Part shown: one piece after another, positions 34,029 to 42,999 of the stretch
Layout of the letters: each line of letters begins with the position of its first letter
Position numbering within the stretch: the first letter of the stretch is position 1
Source: a virus
Length of the DNA stretch: 61,746 bases
Strand: one strand, 5' to 3'
Virus record (IMG/VR): IMGVR_UViG_3300027754_000096
Span: 1-61,746 of that record
Translations under genes and position numbers: made by a program
The notes under the pieces: model-generated
What the model saw: only the letters and a program-made list of their open reading frames with translations
Database searches by the model: none
What the model was told of the DNA's origin: nothing

Positions 34029-34906
34029 TTTGGCTTTAATACAAAATCCACAAAAGAAATAGACATATTATTTTGTGCTTCCATATCATTTTTGTACCAA
34101 AACTCCATAATTCTTTTTTGTATTATTTTGTCCTCAATAAATATTTTGTCTACTTCCGTTTTTATAATATCTTGTTCTAATATTGTGAAATACTTTTTCA
34201 ATAATCCTAAATATATGGAGATAGGATCTAATATTGCTCTGTAGTTTACTTCTGCTTTAAGACCCAATGAAGCTAACTCATTACAATCAAAAATCAACTG
34301 AATGAACGCCTTATTAAGTTGATTGTAAAAGTGCCCTCCATGTCGGCTACAAAATGGATGACACCTCATGTATACCAACCCACAAGAAACATCAGATATG
34401 TTTTTTAATGCATCATCCCAAGATACGCTTAAATGATCGAAAACGTCATATAAAATTATTATATCATACTTGCCATTTATCTCTACATCTCTTTTTACTT
34501 TATCCCAATTTGAAGTAAAAAAAGTTTTTTTATCGTTAAAAGCATTAATGGCATCATAATTTGTGAATACACTTAAAGATGTATCATAACAGGCACAAGA
34601 TTCTGCACCTTTTTCTTTTGCTTTAATTAAGAGGTGTCCTTCTCCACATCCAAAATCAAGAACTCTTTTTCCAGAAAGATCATGAAGCCCAAAAAGGTTC
34701 AAAATGTTTTCTGCTCTTTGTAGCTTTTCAGTTTCAATGCTAAAATTACAAATTTGATGTGACTCTGCCGCCGGTGGCCATTTTTCACTTTTTAAAAGAT
34801 TCTTCAAATACTCTAACTCTGTAGGCTCTATCGGAGCTATCTTGTTAATTATTTTTTCAACATCACTTTTAAAAAGGAATTTATAGTTTTTTTTGTTCAG
34901 CAACAT
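34025..34906 (-). CDS. SAM-dependent methyltransferase
   Basis: The 293 residues contain VLDFGCGEGHLLIKAKEKG (about 81-99), YDIIILYDVFDHLS as motif IV, and a C-terminal cap domain. The context, immediately after a family 9 glycosyltransferase (4 nt gap), makes a sugar or glycan target plausible. The gene converges on the other methyltransferase with overlapping stops. Confidence 0.75.
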   Translation of the reverse strand: MLLNKKNYKFLFKSDVEKIINKIAPIEPTELEYLKNLLKSEKWPPAAESHQICNFSIETEKLQRAENILNLFGLHDLSGKRVLDFGCGEGHLLIKAKEKGAESCACYDTSLSVFTNYDAINAFNDKKTFFTSNWDKVKRDVEINGKYDIIILYDVFDHLSVSWDDALKNISDVSCGLVYMRCHPFCSRHGGHFYNQLNKAFIQLIFDCNELASLGLKAEVNYRAILDPISIYLGLLKKYFTILEQDIIKTEVDKIFIEDKIIQKRIMEFWYKNDMEAQNNMSISFVDFVLKPN

Positions 34907-34909
34907 AAT

Positions 34910-35875
34910 TTAATATTTTTCAAGATGTAGATTATTCTTCAAAGACAAAATAGCGTCCATTATATCAGATGGATCAATTTCTGTCAAACATGGCTTTTGT
35001 TTTAATACTTTTTCTTTTGGACATGCATGACAGTTAAAACATGGTCCACAATCCCAATCTCCGTTGTCTCTATGCTTTTGTACCAATAAAAATTTGTAGT
35101 ACTTTCCATATACCTTACCATCAGTGAAAGAAAAAATGCCAACGAGTGGTTTCTTAAGACCGCCAGCTATATGAAACGTTGCAGTGTCAATTGAGACAAT
35201 AATATCAGAACAAGCAACTAAGGCTATCCATGTTTGTGGATGCAAAGAAACAAACTGCTTGACATTTAACCTATTGTAAACATCTTGATGATTTTTATGT
35301 ACTGTTATAGGAATCATGTCATTCTCTATAATAGAACTCACAAGTTTTTCTATTTGTGTTTCTGTCAATGATTTTGCAATTGCAAAATCATTATCGACTG
35401 AGCGTGTAGCCAGTAAGACTACCGTTTTTCCGTTTGGGTTTATTTCTTTTATTAAACGCTTGCAGTTTTCGATTTGTTCTATCTCAGGATATAAATGCAT
35501 TTCATGCTTTGTCAGTTCGACACCGCAATGGTTCGCCCATATATCGCTTCTGTGCCTTTTATTATTCGATAGCTCTTTTGATTCTGTTATCGCACAGATT
35601 GTTGTTATGTCATATATTACCCCATAGTCTATTAAAGAAACTTTGTTTATTTCTTTTATGTTTTTTAAAAAAGGGTGGTTTAGCGACATTTCCATAAATT
35701 CATGCGGGCAAGCATAATGTATTTCTACATCTATTTTGGAAAAATCTTCAAACATCATTCTTTGCATAAGAATGTCGCCAAAACCACCAAGAGTACGCCT
35801 TATAAGAACTTTATTTCTTCTGTTATAAAAATCACGTATTGAAAGATTATGTTTTCTTTTAATTAGTTTTAGCAT
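34910..35875 (-). CDS. Family 9 glycosyltransferase (heptosyltransferase-like)
   Basis: The 321-residue protein has LIRRTLGGFGDILMQRMMFED near its N terminus, the GGxGD phosphate loop of family 9 transferases, and the signature IALVACSDIIVSIDTATFHIAGGLKKPLVGIFSF. A CGPCFNCHACPKE cysteine cluster follows. Enzymes of this family add heptose or similar sugars to LPS core, and HldE (17910) makes the matching donor. Targets could be host LPS or phage structures. Confidence 0.82.
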   Translation of the reverse strand: MLKLIKRKHNLSIRDFYNRRNKVLIRRTLGGFGDILMQRMMFEDFSKIDVEIHYACPHEFMEMSLNHPFLKNIKEINKVSLIDYGVIYDITTICAITESKELSNNKRHRSDIWANHCGVELTKHEMHLYPEIEQIENCKRLIKEINPNGKTVVLLATRSVDNDFAIAKSLTETQIEKLVSSIIENDMIPITVHKNHQDVYNRLNVKQFVSLHPQTWIALVACSDIIVSIDTATFHIAGGLKKPLVGIFSFTDGKVYGKYYKFLLVQKHRDNGDWDCGPCFNCHACPKEKVLKQKPCLTEIDPSDIMDAILSLKNNLHLEKY

Positions 35876-35890
35876 AACAGTTGGATCCGA

Positions 35891-36337
35891 CTATCGATGA
35901 TAAAGATCAAGAGTGACGCCCGCCTCTTTATACATCATTGCACTGAGTTCAAAACCATTTTTCCATCTAGGATTTTCTAAATCATTATCAAAAGAAACAA
36001 CTCTTTTTATTCCAGAATTAATTATCGCACCTGCACAATTCGAACAAGGTGGAAAAGGGGTTGTATAAATTATACAATCTTCTAGGTTTCTTTCTGCGAA
36101 AATTATTGAATTCATCTCAGCATGAATTATCAATAGGTACTTTAAGTTCCTATCGCTATACCGCTCATCTATATCTTTTATGCCTTTTGGAAATCCATTA
36201 TATCCACTTGAAATGAGCCTGTGGTTTCGGTCGGTTATTACAGATCCAACAACCGTAGAAGGATCTTTACTAAAAGTACTGATCTGTTGTGCAAGACCTA
36301 AAAACCGTAGGTCCCATTTTTCTTCATCATTGGTCAT
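35891..36337 (-). CDS. cd: dCMP deaminase
   Basis: From the ATG at 36337 the product has 148 residues. The zinc-dependent deaminase motifs are HAEMN (His and catalytic Glu) and PPCSNCAGAI (two Cys ligands); the N-terminal PSTVVGSVITDRNHRLISSGYNGFP is typical of dCMP deaminases. It makes dUMP for thymidylate synthesis. The start overlaps the acetyltransferase by 11 nt; a longer in-frame extension is unlikely. Confidence 0.88.
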   Translation of the reverse strand: MTNDEEKWDLRFLGLAQQISTFSKDPSTVVGSVITDRNHRLISSGYNGFPKGIKDIDERYSDRNLKYLLIIHAEMNSIIFAERNLEDCIIYTTPFPPCSNCAGAIINSGIKRVVSFDNDLENPRWKNGFELSAMMYKEAGVTLDLYHR

Positions 36338-36989
36338 TGTTGTTTTTTTCGTATTTTTGGAAAACTTCGTACATAAAGCTGTATCCGTCGTGACTGTCTC
36401 CAAAAGCATTTCTTAAAACATTTTTACCCAAAAATCCCATCTTGCTAAGAAAAATATGAAGTCCTGTGTTTCTTTCGCTAGCAACAAGATAAAGAAAAAA
36501 TGGTCTTGTGCTTTTATTGCTCAAGTCAATTAAACCAGAAAACTTATCAATAACAAATTTAAATAAAGATCTTCCTACTCCGTTTATGCGAAAATATGGA
36601 TCTACACAAAAGTTAACCAAAAATCCGCACATAACAGGAGTGCTTGTTTCTTTTGATAAAAAGTCTCTCATCTTTTCTGTACACATTATACTTTTGCTGC
36701 TGGCAGCAAAAACTTTATATATGATATAACCAACTACCCTTTTTTCTATTTCGCAAACATATCCTATAAAAGCACCATCTTTTGAATACGTGTCAAAAGA
36801 GTCAGAAGAAAACTTTTTAGAACGAATCATTGCTGATAAGTTTTCTTTATTCCATTTTTCGCCTTGCTCCATATATTTCTGTATGTCCAATACAGACTTT
36901 ATATCTTTTTGCAGCATCCAACGTATTTTTGTTTCCATATTAGCTTTATTTGAATTTATACAGTTAATTTTACTAAAGCTATTTATCAT
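36327..36989 (-). CDS. GNAT-family N-acetyltransferase
   Basis: The 220 residues carry GYVCEIEKRVVGYIIYK, then VNFCVDPYFRINGVGRSLFKFVIDKF, where the R-x-x-G-x-G-R/S acetyl-CoA loop is visible, and SERNTGLHIFLSKMGF, all in GNAT order. The substrate is unknown; a protein N terminus or an amino sugar is possible. An alternative start lies 17 codons in (METKIRWML); neither has a clear ribosome site. Confidence 0.68.
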   Translation of the reverse strand: MINSFSKINCINSNKANMETKIRWMLQKDIKSVLDIQKYMEQGEKWNKENLSAMIRSKKFSSDSFDTYSKDGAFIGYVCEIEKRVVGYIIYKVFAASSKSIMCTEKMRDFLSKETSTPVMCGFLVNFCVDPYFRINGVGRSLFKFVIDKFSGLIDLSNKSTRPFFLYLVASERNTGLHIFLSKMGFLGKNVLRNAFGDSHDGYSFMYEVFQKYEKNNNDQ

Positions 36990-37001
36990 TATGGAAACTA
37001 A

Positions 37002-37478
37002 TTATTGCTTACCAAGAATATCTTCTATGGATTGTTCGGCATATATATCTCGGCTCAAAACTTTCATTTCAGCTCTAAGACTGTGTCCTCTATTTTGAAC
37101 ATTTTCATGATTTTTATCCCAAGCTCTTAAATGTGCCTTCAAATGTCCTACTGTTTCTTTTGCTTCCACAGCTTTTTTTCTTGCATCTACAACTTCATCA
37201 TGACTGCTTGCAAAAGCTTTTGAATAGTTATCTGTGCCTCCTGCGTCCTTGGATTCCAAAAACTTTTTGCTGTACAGCGTTTCGGCGTCTATTTCCAACA
37301 AAAAAACTTCTTTTTGTGCAAACTCAAGCTGTTTACCAAGATAGTCATACCAGCCATACTCTTTGTTCATGTATTCGCCAATATTGTTTTCACTAAATCT
37401 CATATTTTCAGGATCTAAAACAATCTCTACGCCAACAACTTTTATTTTAACTTTTTCTATAGGAGCTTCATTTGCCAT
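37002..37478 (-). CDS. uvsY: Probable UvsY-like recombination mediator
   Basis: The 158 residues from the ATG at 37478 (AAGGAAAAATT upstream) are mainly helical. YLGKQLEFAQKEVFLLEIDAE, a Gly/Asn linker, SYSKAFASS-like and HLRAWDKNHENVQNRGHSLRAEM resemble the helices of T4 UvsY, in particular its SRGFAIKHIQDM end. The place just downstream of the DnaB-type helicase also fits. UvsY loads UvsX onto gp32-coated DNA. The similarity is by eye and modest. Confidence 0.5.
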   Translation of the reverse strand: MANEAPIEKVKIKVVGVEIVLDPENMRFSENNIGEYMNKEYGWYDYLGKQLEFAQKEVFLLEIDAETLYSKKFLESKDAGGTDNYSKAFASSHDEVVDARKKAVEAKETVGHLKAHLRAWDKNHENVQNRGHSLRAEMKVLSRDIYAEQSIEDILGKQ

Positions 37479-37556
37479 AATTTTTCCTTTTTTTAAATAC
37501 ATTTACTGGGAGTGTTTTAGCCTACCAAAAACATGATCTACTGTCAATGTTTTGAA

Positions 37557-39095
37557 TCATCCTTCATAATCTTCTATAGGGTTGATAATTCCGTCCAAAT
37601 CTTCTTGTCCTTTTCCTGGCGACCATTTCTTCTTAGGTTTTCCATCAATTTTTATCACTTCATTTGTTTTTTTCGTTGCCATTAAATTCATATTCGTTCC
37701 ATATGCTTGATCTGAGATCTCAAACATATCTAAAGTTCCTAAAGAAAAATCAAAACCAATTCTAAAAGGAAATCTTGATCGTCCATTTCTATGTTTAATC
37801 ACAAATCCTCGACCTACCTCAGCATCTTTTTCGTTTGTTTGTTGATTAATTGACCAGAATGCGTCCAATGGTTTAAACTGATCAAAAGATGTTCCAATAT
37901 TGGACTCATCAATATACTGTCCAATTTCTAATTTTGAAGCACTTGAATTCGGCTGAACACAAGTGAATGTGCAATGTTTTTTCTCAACACCAAACCCTCT
38001 TAGGTCTCTAAGAATACGATATGCGGATTCATACTTTTTGACACTTGGATCATCTCTCATTTCTCCAACGTAATCCACAATCAACAAATTAGGTTTCCAT
38101 CCTCTGAACTCTAATTGTGCCATAAAAGCACGTATTCCATTAACGTCCATTACTCCACCTGGAAATTGCTTTATATGAAGTAAGTTTGGATCTTCCCAGC
38201 CATTTTTAAAATCTTCCATAATTTTATACACTTCATCTTTAACCCCAATCAAATTATTAATATCCAGTTTAGCCAATTGTGATGTAAATCTTTGAGCAAT
38301 TCCTAGCTCATCCATTTCCATCGTTAAATATAATACTTTGTGTCCTAGCAAAACGTTGCTTACGGCAGCTTTTGTGAGAGCAAGACTTTTGCCGCTGCCT
38401 GGCAGACCTATCCAGCTTGCTATCTGTCCCGCATACAAACCGCCACCAGTTAAAGCACAGTCAATAGAATTAAAACCACTTGTAAATCTATCCTTTCCAT
38501 CAAATGCATTGTTCATCCTGTTATACATTTCGTCTAGTTGTAAAAAATACTCCAGACCAGGTTCATAAGACCTGTCAATCAACATAGACTCTCTCATTTT
38601 TTCATATATAAAGTTCCACGTACCCTCATCCTCTGGGGCTTCCTGCATCTTCTCTAAAGATGTGTGAAACGCAATTTTAATTGCTTGGACTTTTGCAAAA
38701 TAAGTAATTTTATCAATTAAATATTCTCTTGTGTCTAGTCCTGGCACATAATAGTCATATACACAATTGAGTTCTGCTTGGTAGTGCAATTGAACGCTTT
38801 TATCAGAATCTTTTAAAGAATTTTTAATCTCTTGATCTATTATGAATTTTTCAGGAACAGATTTTTTTTCTGCAAAATATTTTAACAATACGTTGCAGAT
38901 TAAAACATGTGCCTCGTTAGAAAAGTACTCAGGCTTTACTTTGTCCATAGCCTGAACGAGCATATATGGATCAACCAAAAGCATTCCCAACAATTTTCTT
39001 TGAAACGTGTCATCCCAAGAAAACTTTGGTTTTATAATATCTGGGTCTGTTAGCCCTTCTAGTTGTGCTTGTTCTTCTGGAGTCAATTCTCGCAT
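37557..39095 (-). CDS. 41: DnaB/gp41-like replicative helicase
   Basis: The 512-residue enzyme has an N-terminal helical domain and a RecA-type C-terminal domain with GLPGSGKS (230-237), VLYLTMEMDELGIAQRF and Walker B LLIVDYVGEM. RGFVIKHRNGRSRFPFRIGFD holds the arginine-finger strand. It unwinds the lagging-strand template at the phage fork. No separate primase is visible in the window. 39096-39228 holds nothing recognisable. Confidence 0.92.
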   Translation of the reverse strand: MRELTPEEQAQLEGLTDPDIIKPKFSWDDTFQRKLLGMLLVDPYMLVQAMDKVKPEYFSNEAHVLICNVLLKYFAEKKSVPEKFIIDQEIKNSLKDSDKSVQLHYQAELNCVYDYYVPGLDTREYLIDKITYFAKVQAIKIAFHTSLEKMQEAPEDEGTWNFIYEKMRESMLIDRSYEPGLEYFLQLDEMYNRMNNAFDGKDRFTSGFNSIDCALTGGGLYAGQIASWIGLPGSGKSLALTKAAVSNVLLGHKVLYLTMEMDELGIAQRFTSQLAKLDINNLIGVKDEVYKIMEDFKNGWEDPNLLHIKQFPGGVMDVNGIRAFMAQLEFRGWKPNLLIVDYVGEMRDDPSVKKYESAYRILRDLRGFGVEKKHCTFTCVQPNSSASKLEIGQYIDESNIGTSFDQFKPLDAFWSINQQTNEKDAEVGRGFVIKHRNGRSRFPFRIGFDFSLGTLDMFEISDQAYGTNMNLMATKKTNEVIKIDGKPKKKWSPGKGQEDLDGIINPIEDYEG

Positions 39096-39228
39096 TTTTG
39101 TGGGCTTTCCGGCAGTCTTTCAATTAAGAAGGCATTTACAATCATATCTATTTACAGTATAGTTTTTGGCAGTAAAAACCTATTCGATCTTACCACAAAT
39201 GAAACGTTTTGTCTAGCCAGCACATGCT

Positions 39229-39786
39229 TCACATGCTTCCTAAATAGTTGAATTCAGACAGACTAACCTGACCTGAACGAATGCCTTTCTCCCTTGTTAT
39301 TTTTTTCCCCATGCTTTTTTGACCATTCCAAACTATAGCTTTGCAATAAACAGAGAATTTTGTATCTATTGTTAGGTTTTCTTTTTTATTTGGTCGCTCT
39401 TGCTTAGGAACAACTTTCCTAATAATTTTATCAAGAAGTTTTTCTTGATAAGCTCCAAATTTCTGTCTGCTCGCTCCGTGTCTTGTTCTATTTTCCCATA
39501 GTTCATTTAAATCTATAATTTCTTTCTTAACAAATTTATCTTTAGCATACTTTTTTGCTAGATTCAAAGATTTCTCTATGTAAATTTGTCTTTTATAATA
39601 ACTTCCTGCCCGCAGCATGCTCATTTGAAGCTCTTGCTTAATGTCTTCTGCTTCATCCGTAAAGTTGTTGTGAATGTTTTTTCTTTTAAGTTCATGAGCA
39701 GCGTGCCAACAAAGTTTCCCAAACTTCTTTTCCAATTCATTAAATTCTTTTTCATTAATTCTAAAATTATTACAAATATCCAGCAT
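39229..39786 (-). CDS. Conserved phage protein, possible sigma-like factor
   Basis: The 185 residues are helical and basic: AEDIKQELQMSMLRAGSYYKRQ and later TKFSVYCKAIVWNGQKSMGKKITREKG. The first recalls sigma region 2 helices and the size equals T4 gp55, the late sigma factor that recognises TATAAATA, but no firm motif is present. AGGAG precedes the ATG. It lies between the polymerase and helicase genes. Confidence 0.45.
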   Translation of the reverse strand: MLDICNNFRINEKEFNELEKKFGKLCWHAAHELKRKNIHNNFTDEAEDIKQELQMSMLRAGSYYKRQIYIEKSLNLAKKYAKDKFVKKEIIDLNELWENRTRHGASRQKFGAYQEKLLDKIIRKVVPKQERPNKKENLTIDTKFSVYCKAIVWNGQKSMGKKITREKGIRSGQVSLSEFNYLGSM

Positions 39787-39794
39787 AGAATCTC

Positions 39795-41105
39795 CTATTT
39801 TTTATTTAAAGCTTTTAAGTCGTTAAGATTTCTTCCGGCACGGCACGTAACCTTTAAATGCAATCCCGGACAAAATTCACTCTCATCAGATAAAACATTC
39901 TTGGCAATTTGAAATATTTCTTTCCAATTGTCTTTCTTAGCATAAACGGCATATCCGTCATGAATTGTATAAGCAATGTCTGTTTTTTCTTTTAATGCAA
40001 AATGAAGTTTGTTTAATTTCTCTAAGCATACAACTGCGGCGGGCGATTGTATACAAAAATTTCTAACTAAGTATTCTTTACCCTCATCAAAAGTTCGGTA
40101 TTTGCTAAATATATTTTTAGCATATCCAAGTGATTTAAATTGCTGTTGTTGGGTGTTTATCCATTCTAAAGATATTGGGAATAAAGAATTAATACGATCT
40201 ACAATTGAATCTGCCTCATCTTTTGGGATGTTGCATCGTTGTCCTAACATGTAGGACGACTGACCATATATAACCGGCAAGAACGTTTTTTTTACAAAAT
40301 CTCTATCATTTTTTTTATTTGGCTCTTTTCCCGTCAATTTCTCATACAAAGCATAATAAACATCAGGATGTTTACAGAGTGCTTGTAGAACTGGGTCTTT
40401 TGACAACCATGCAAGCATATGAACTTCCATAGCTCTAAAATCAAAAACCATGAATAATTCATCGAGAAAACGTGGTTTTAAGTTATCTCGCACATAAGGT
40501 TTCATGGCATGAGGTACAAACCCCTGCTTAAACGCTTGAAAACTCCTTAGGCGACCATTCTCCTGCCCGTCTATCTCATAGAAGGCGTGAACCCTTGTGC
40601 CTGTTAGAAGGTCATTAATGCCCGCACACTCTAAATGAGGTATTACAACTGTTGCAAGCGGCAAATGAAGATTTCTATAAATCAAATCCACTTCTTTCCA
40701 GTGTCCACTTACAACCAAATCCTTTAACCGTGTTATTGCTTCTTTTATGTTTTTTGGTGGATTTAATTTTTTACCAACATAAGATTCAATAATTTTTAAA
40801 TCAATAATTGCGGCATCGACTGCGTAGTCCTTTTTTGTGTTTGCAAGAACATACGTTGCGATTACCTTCCAATCCCAAACTATTATTTTCATTCCATCCG
40901 AAAACAATGAAATCTTCAAAATAGACATTATAAAAGATAAATTATTCTCATTTAAATTAATATCAATTATTCTGCCATCTTGAAGACATATCTTAATTTC
41001 ATTCTGAGCTTCTTTATCAGTAAAATCAAATATAGCAGGATTAAAAACAATATAAACAGTTTGATTGTTTATAGAAGAAAGCAGAGAGATTATTTCAGGA
41101 GACAT
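39795..41105 (-). CDS. Compact family A DNA polymerase
   Basis: Only 436 residues. GRLRSFQAF (184-192) corresponds to the T-x-G-R-L-S-S region. Motif A is FDFRAMEVHML with Asp222. Motif B is R268-x3-K272-x7-Y280-G281, with Leu276 at the usual Phe position. Motif C is IHDGYAVY with His382-Asp383, but Gly384 replaces the usual Glu. The N-terminal 180 residues lack recognisable 3'-5' exonuclease acids, so proofreading is probably absent. It may be the replicative enzyme or an accessory polymerase; a second polymerase could lie outside. The start has no ribosome site. Confidence 0.82.
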   Translation of the reverse strand: MSPEIISLLSSINNQTVYIVFNPAIFDFTDKEAQNEIKICLQDGRIIDINLNENNLSFIMSILKISLFSDGMKIIVWDWKVIATYVLANTKKDYAVDAAIIDLKIIESYVGKKLNPPKNIKEAITRLKDLVVSGHWKEVDLIYRNLHLPLATVVIPHLECAGINDLLTGTRVHAFYEIDGQENGRLRSFQAFKQGFVPHAMKPYVRDNLKPRFLDELFMVFDFRAMEVHMLAWLSKDPVLQALCKHPDVYYALYEKLTGKEPNKKNDRDFVKKTFLPVIYGQSSYMLGQRCNIPKDEADSIVDRINSLFPISLEWINTQQQQFKSLGYAKNIFSKYRTFDEGKEYLVRNFCIQSPAAVVCLEKLNKLHFALKEKTDIAYTIHDGYAVYAKKDNWKEIFQIAKNVLSDESEFCPGLHLKVTCRAGRNLNDLKALNKK

Positions 41106-41190
41106 TATTTGTTTAGCATAACAAAAACGAATCAGTTATTCAAGAGATCAAAGACGATTGATTGAACAACTTAGATGTATTTTTAATCAG

Positions 41191-41246
41191 TATGATTGCA
41201 CAATCATATCCGTTAGAATCATTAAAAGTATGATTGTGAAATCATA
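41191..41246. promoter_or_regulatory. Two related palindromes upstream of the polymerase gene
   Basis: TATGATTG-CA-CAATCATA (41191-41208, 8-bp arms) and TATGATT-GTGA-AATCATA (41229-41246, 7-bp arms) are 38 nt apart and share the half-site AGTATGATTG. They lie 86-141 nt before the polymerase start and look like operator sites. The remainder of 41106-41455 has no gene. Confidence 0.5.
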
Positions 41247-41455
41247 ATCTTTAGAGTACTAAACCAAGATTCAAGGTTCTATATGCTCTATTAAGTTTAT
41301 CTGAGTAAGTTACCCATTACCTTAATATCCGATGAATGATGATTCACCATTCACTCAGACAAACATCAGAACCAATACACCACTGTTCATTATGCTTATT
41401 CAACCTCTTAATCCAGGACGCTCTATTCCCTCATGAAGAATAGACACCAATCATT

Positions 41456-41656
41456 TTACGTTCCGAGTATAACTTCAGTTGATTTGGAAATACGAATGCC
41501 TCTTGTGTTAGCATTATTTAAGGTTCTATCTGTGCCACAGACTTTCCAAAGTTCTTTTCTCTTAAAGCAAAGAAAGGGAGCATAGCCAATCGTTGCTTTA
41601 ACGGGTGAGAGAGCACCCAACTCAGTTGTAATAATAGTATATGAGTCGTTGCTCAC
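41456..41656 (-). CDS. Small uncertain open frame
   Basis: A 66-codon GTG-start frame with a mixed composition (KATIGYAPFLCFKRKELWKV) lies in the otherwise empty junction between divergent replication genes. No homologue is recognised and the ribosome site is too close to the start. It could be a real small gene or non-coding. Confidence 0.25.
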   Translation of the reverse strand: MSNDSYTIITTELGALSPVKATIGYAPFLCFKRKELWKVCGTDRTLNNANTRGIRISKSTEVILGT

Positions 41657-41714
41657 CTTTTAGGTGAACACTTCCAATATAGTCTATCAGCGTAATTAAT
41701 TCAAGTTGGAATAA

Positions 41715-41843
41715 AATAAATAGATTCAAGTTTAACCCATTCATGAATTATTCTTCTAAAACAAATGAATTCAAGTTAAAAATAAATGGATTCAAATTAA
41801 AAATAAATAGATTCAAATTAAAAATAAATAGATTCAAGTTTAA
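41715..41843. repeat. Five copies of a 21-bp AT-rich repeat
   Basis: Four contiguous 21-bp units (41760-41780, 41781-41801, 41802-41822, 41823-41843) have the consensus AATAAATAGATTCAAATTAAA. A fifth copy at 41715-41735 is identical to the last unit. The array lies where leftward polymerase and rightward UvsW transcription diverge, so it may be an origin iteron set; each unit also contains a late-promoter-like AATAAATA. Confidence 0.75.
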
Positions 41844-41847
41844 AAAT

Positions 41848-42069
41848 TTAAAGTTCAAATGCAATACCGTCTTCTATTTGCTGTTTAATTTGTTTTAAAA
41901 CCATAAAAGGATCATTGTTAGCTTGTTTTTTCCATTTTTTATGGTACATTGCATCTGTCACATATGTGTGCCTTTTACCATCTACATAAACGACAATTCT
42001 ACCATCATTTGCAAATAATGCTATTGATATTTTGGTTTCTTCAAAAAGTATCCATTCAAAGAAGTTCAT
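41848..42069 (-). CDS. Small protein with capsid-targeting-like N terminus
   Basis: The 73 residues begin MNFFEWILFEETKIS, a close match to the shared N-terminal pattern, and continue with a beta segment (SIALFANDGRIVVYVDGK) and a helix (DPFMVLKQIKQQIEDGI) resembling small KTSC-like folds. TATATATTTTATC precedes the ATG without a ribosome site. It is the only certain gene inside the origin-like junction. Confidence 0.55.
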   Translation of the reverse strand: MNFFEWILFEETKISIALFANDGRIVVYVDGKRHTYVTDAMYHKKWKKQANNDPFMVLKQIKQQIEDGIAFEL

Positions 42070-42112
42070 GATAAAATATATAGTAAGTAATTAGTTAATT
42101 AATAGGTGCAAT

Positions 42113-42808
42113 TTGAGTCAAAAAAAATCCGTTATTGAAAAATATGAATTAAAATCTGATGAAATCGCTGCTTTTAATCTTGCCAAAATATGGATTGAAC
42201 TTTGCAACTCCTATTTCCCCGATTACCAACATACTCGACTAAAATCAGGTGATCCTAGAAAATCTTTGATTTTTAAGATATGCTATAAGCTACAAAGAGA
42301 AACGGAAGAAATATTGGAAGAAAAAGATTATAATCTTTATGTGAGAGCACAATTAGAAGTTCTTAAATTTCAATCAATTAAAAATAAATTGGTTTTAATC
42401 GATCCTATGTGCTTGGTAGGAGAAAAAGCATGGAAACGATGGAAATTATGGCAAAGTAGGTATAAACAAAAACTTAAAGCACCATCGGTGAATAACTCTT
42501 TGAAATATAATCAACTTGGAGTTATAAAAGCAATCAACGGCATTTCTAAAACAAAACTGTTTATTGAAAAAAGTATTGGAAAAACCCCCACACTAAAAGA
42601 ATATGAAGATTTAAAAAGTAGCTTGCTACTGTGGGTTAATTTTGGTAATATTAGTCCGTATTACGTAACTTTATCTCCGTATATGAAGAAGTTATTTGAT
42701 GCTAAAGATTTTAAAAATTTTGATATCAAGGTTTATAGTGAATGTATAACTTTTGAAGTAGAAAAACTATTTAAAAAATTATTCTACTATGAGAATGACA
42801 CAAAATGA
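42113..42808 (+). CDS. Hypothetical protein upstream of uvsW
   Basis: The 231-residue helical, basic protein starts at TTG with AGGTG 5 nt before it, and overlaps the next gene by 4 nt. SVNNSLKYNQLGVIKAINGISKTKLF in the middle suggests nucleic-acid contact, but no family is recognised. It begins the rightward uvsW operon. Confidence 0.5.
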   Translation: MSQKKSVIEKYELKSDEIAAFNLAKIWIELCNSYFPDYQHTRLKSGDPRKSLIFKICYKLQRETEEILEEKDYNLYVRAQLEVLKFQSIKNKLVLIDPMCLVGEKAWKRWKLWQSRYKQKLKAPSVNNSLKYNQLGVIKAINGISKTKLFIEKSIGKTPTLKEYEDLKSSLLLWVNFGNISPYYVTLSPYMKKLFDAKDFKNFDIKVYSECITFEVEKLFKKLFYYENDTK

Positions 42809-42999
42809 GAAAGTTCATGTTTGAGGACTTGGTTAAATTTGGTCAATATCACAACTATAAAGTTACTAAAAATGAAAAAAATATCTACTGGCGTCTCAAT
42901 AACACTAAATATGATGTTTGTGGAGTTTGTGGGACAGTGGAAGAAGCCTTTAAAGAAATATCCTCCGATATAAATACAAAAAAAAATAAAAATGAATAA
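42805..42999 (+). CDS. Small hypothetical protein
   Basis: The 64 residues begin MRKFMFEDLVKFGQYHNYK and include a CGVCGTVEEAFKEI segment. Start and stop overlap both neighbours (4 and 8 nt), so it is translated within the uvsW operon. Function unknown. Confidence 0.5.
   Translation: MRKFMFEDLVKFGQYHNYKVTKNEKNIYWRLNNTKYDVCGVCGTVEEAFKEISSDINTKKNKNE

Noticed and set aside
41106-41660. tRNA or structured RNA gene in the junction
   Set aside because: No cloverleaf with a T-loop GTTCRANNC and matching acceptor stem was found; only short palindromes and a doubtful 66-codon frame.
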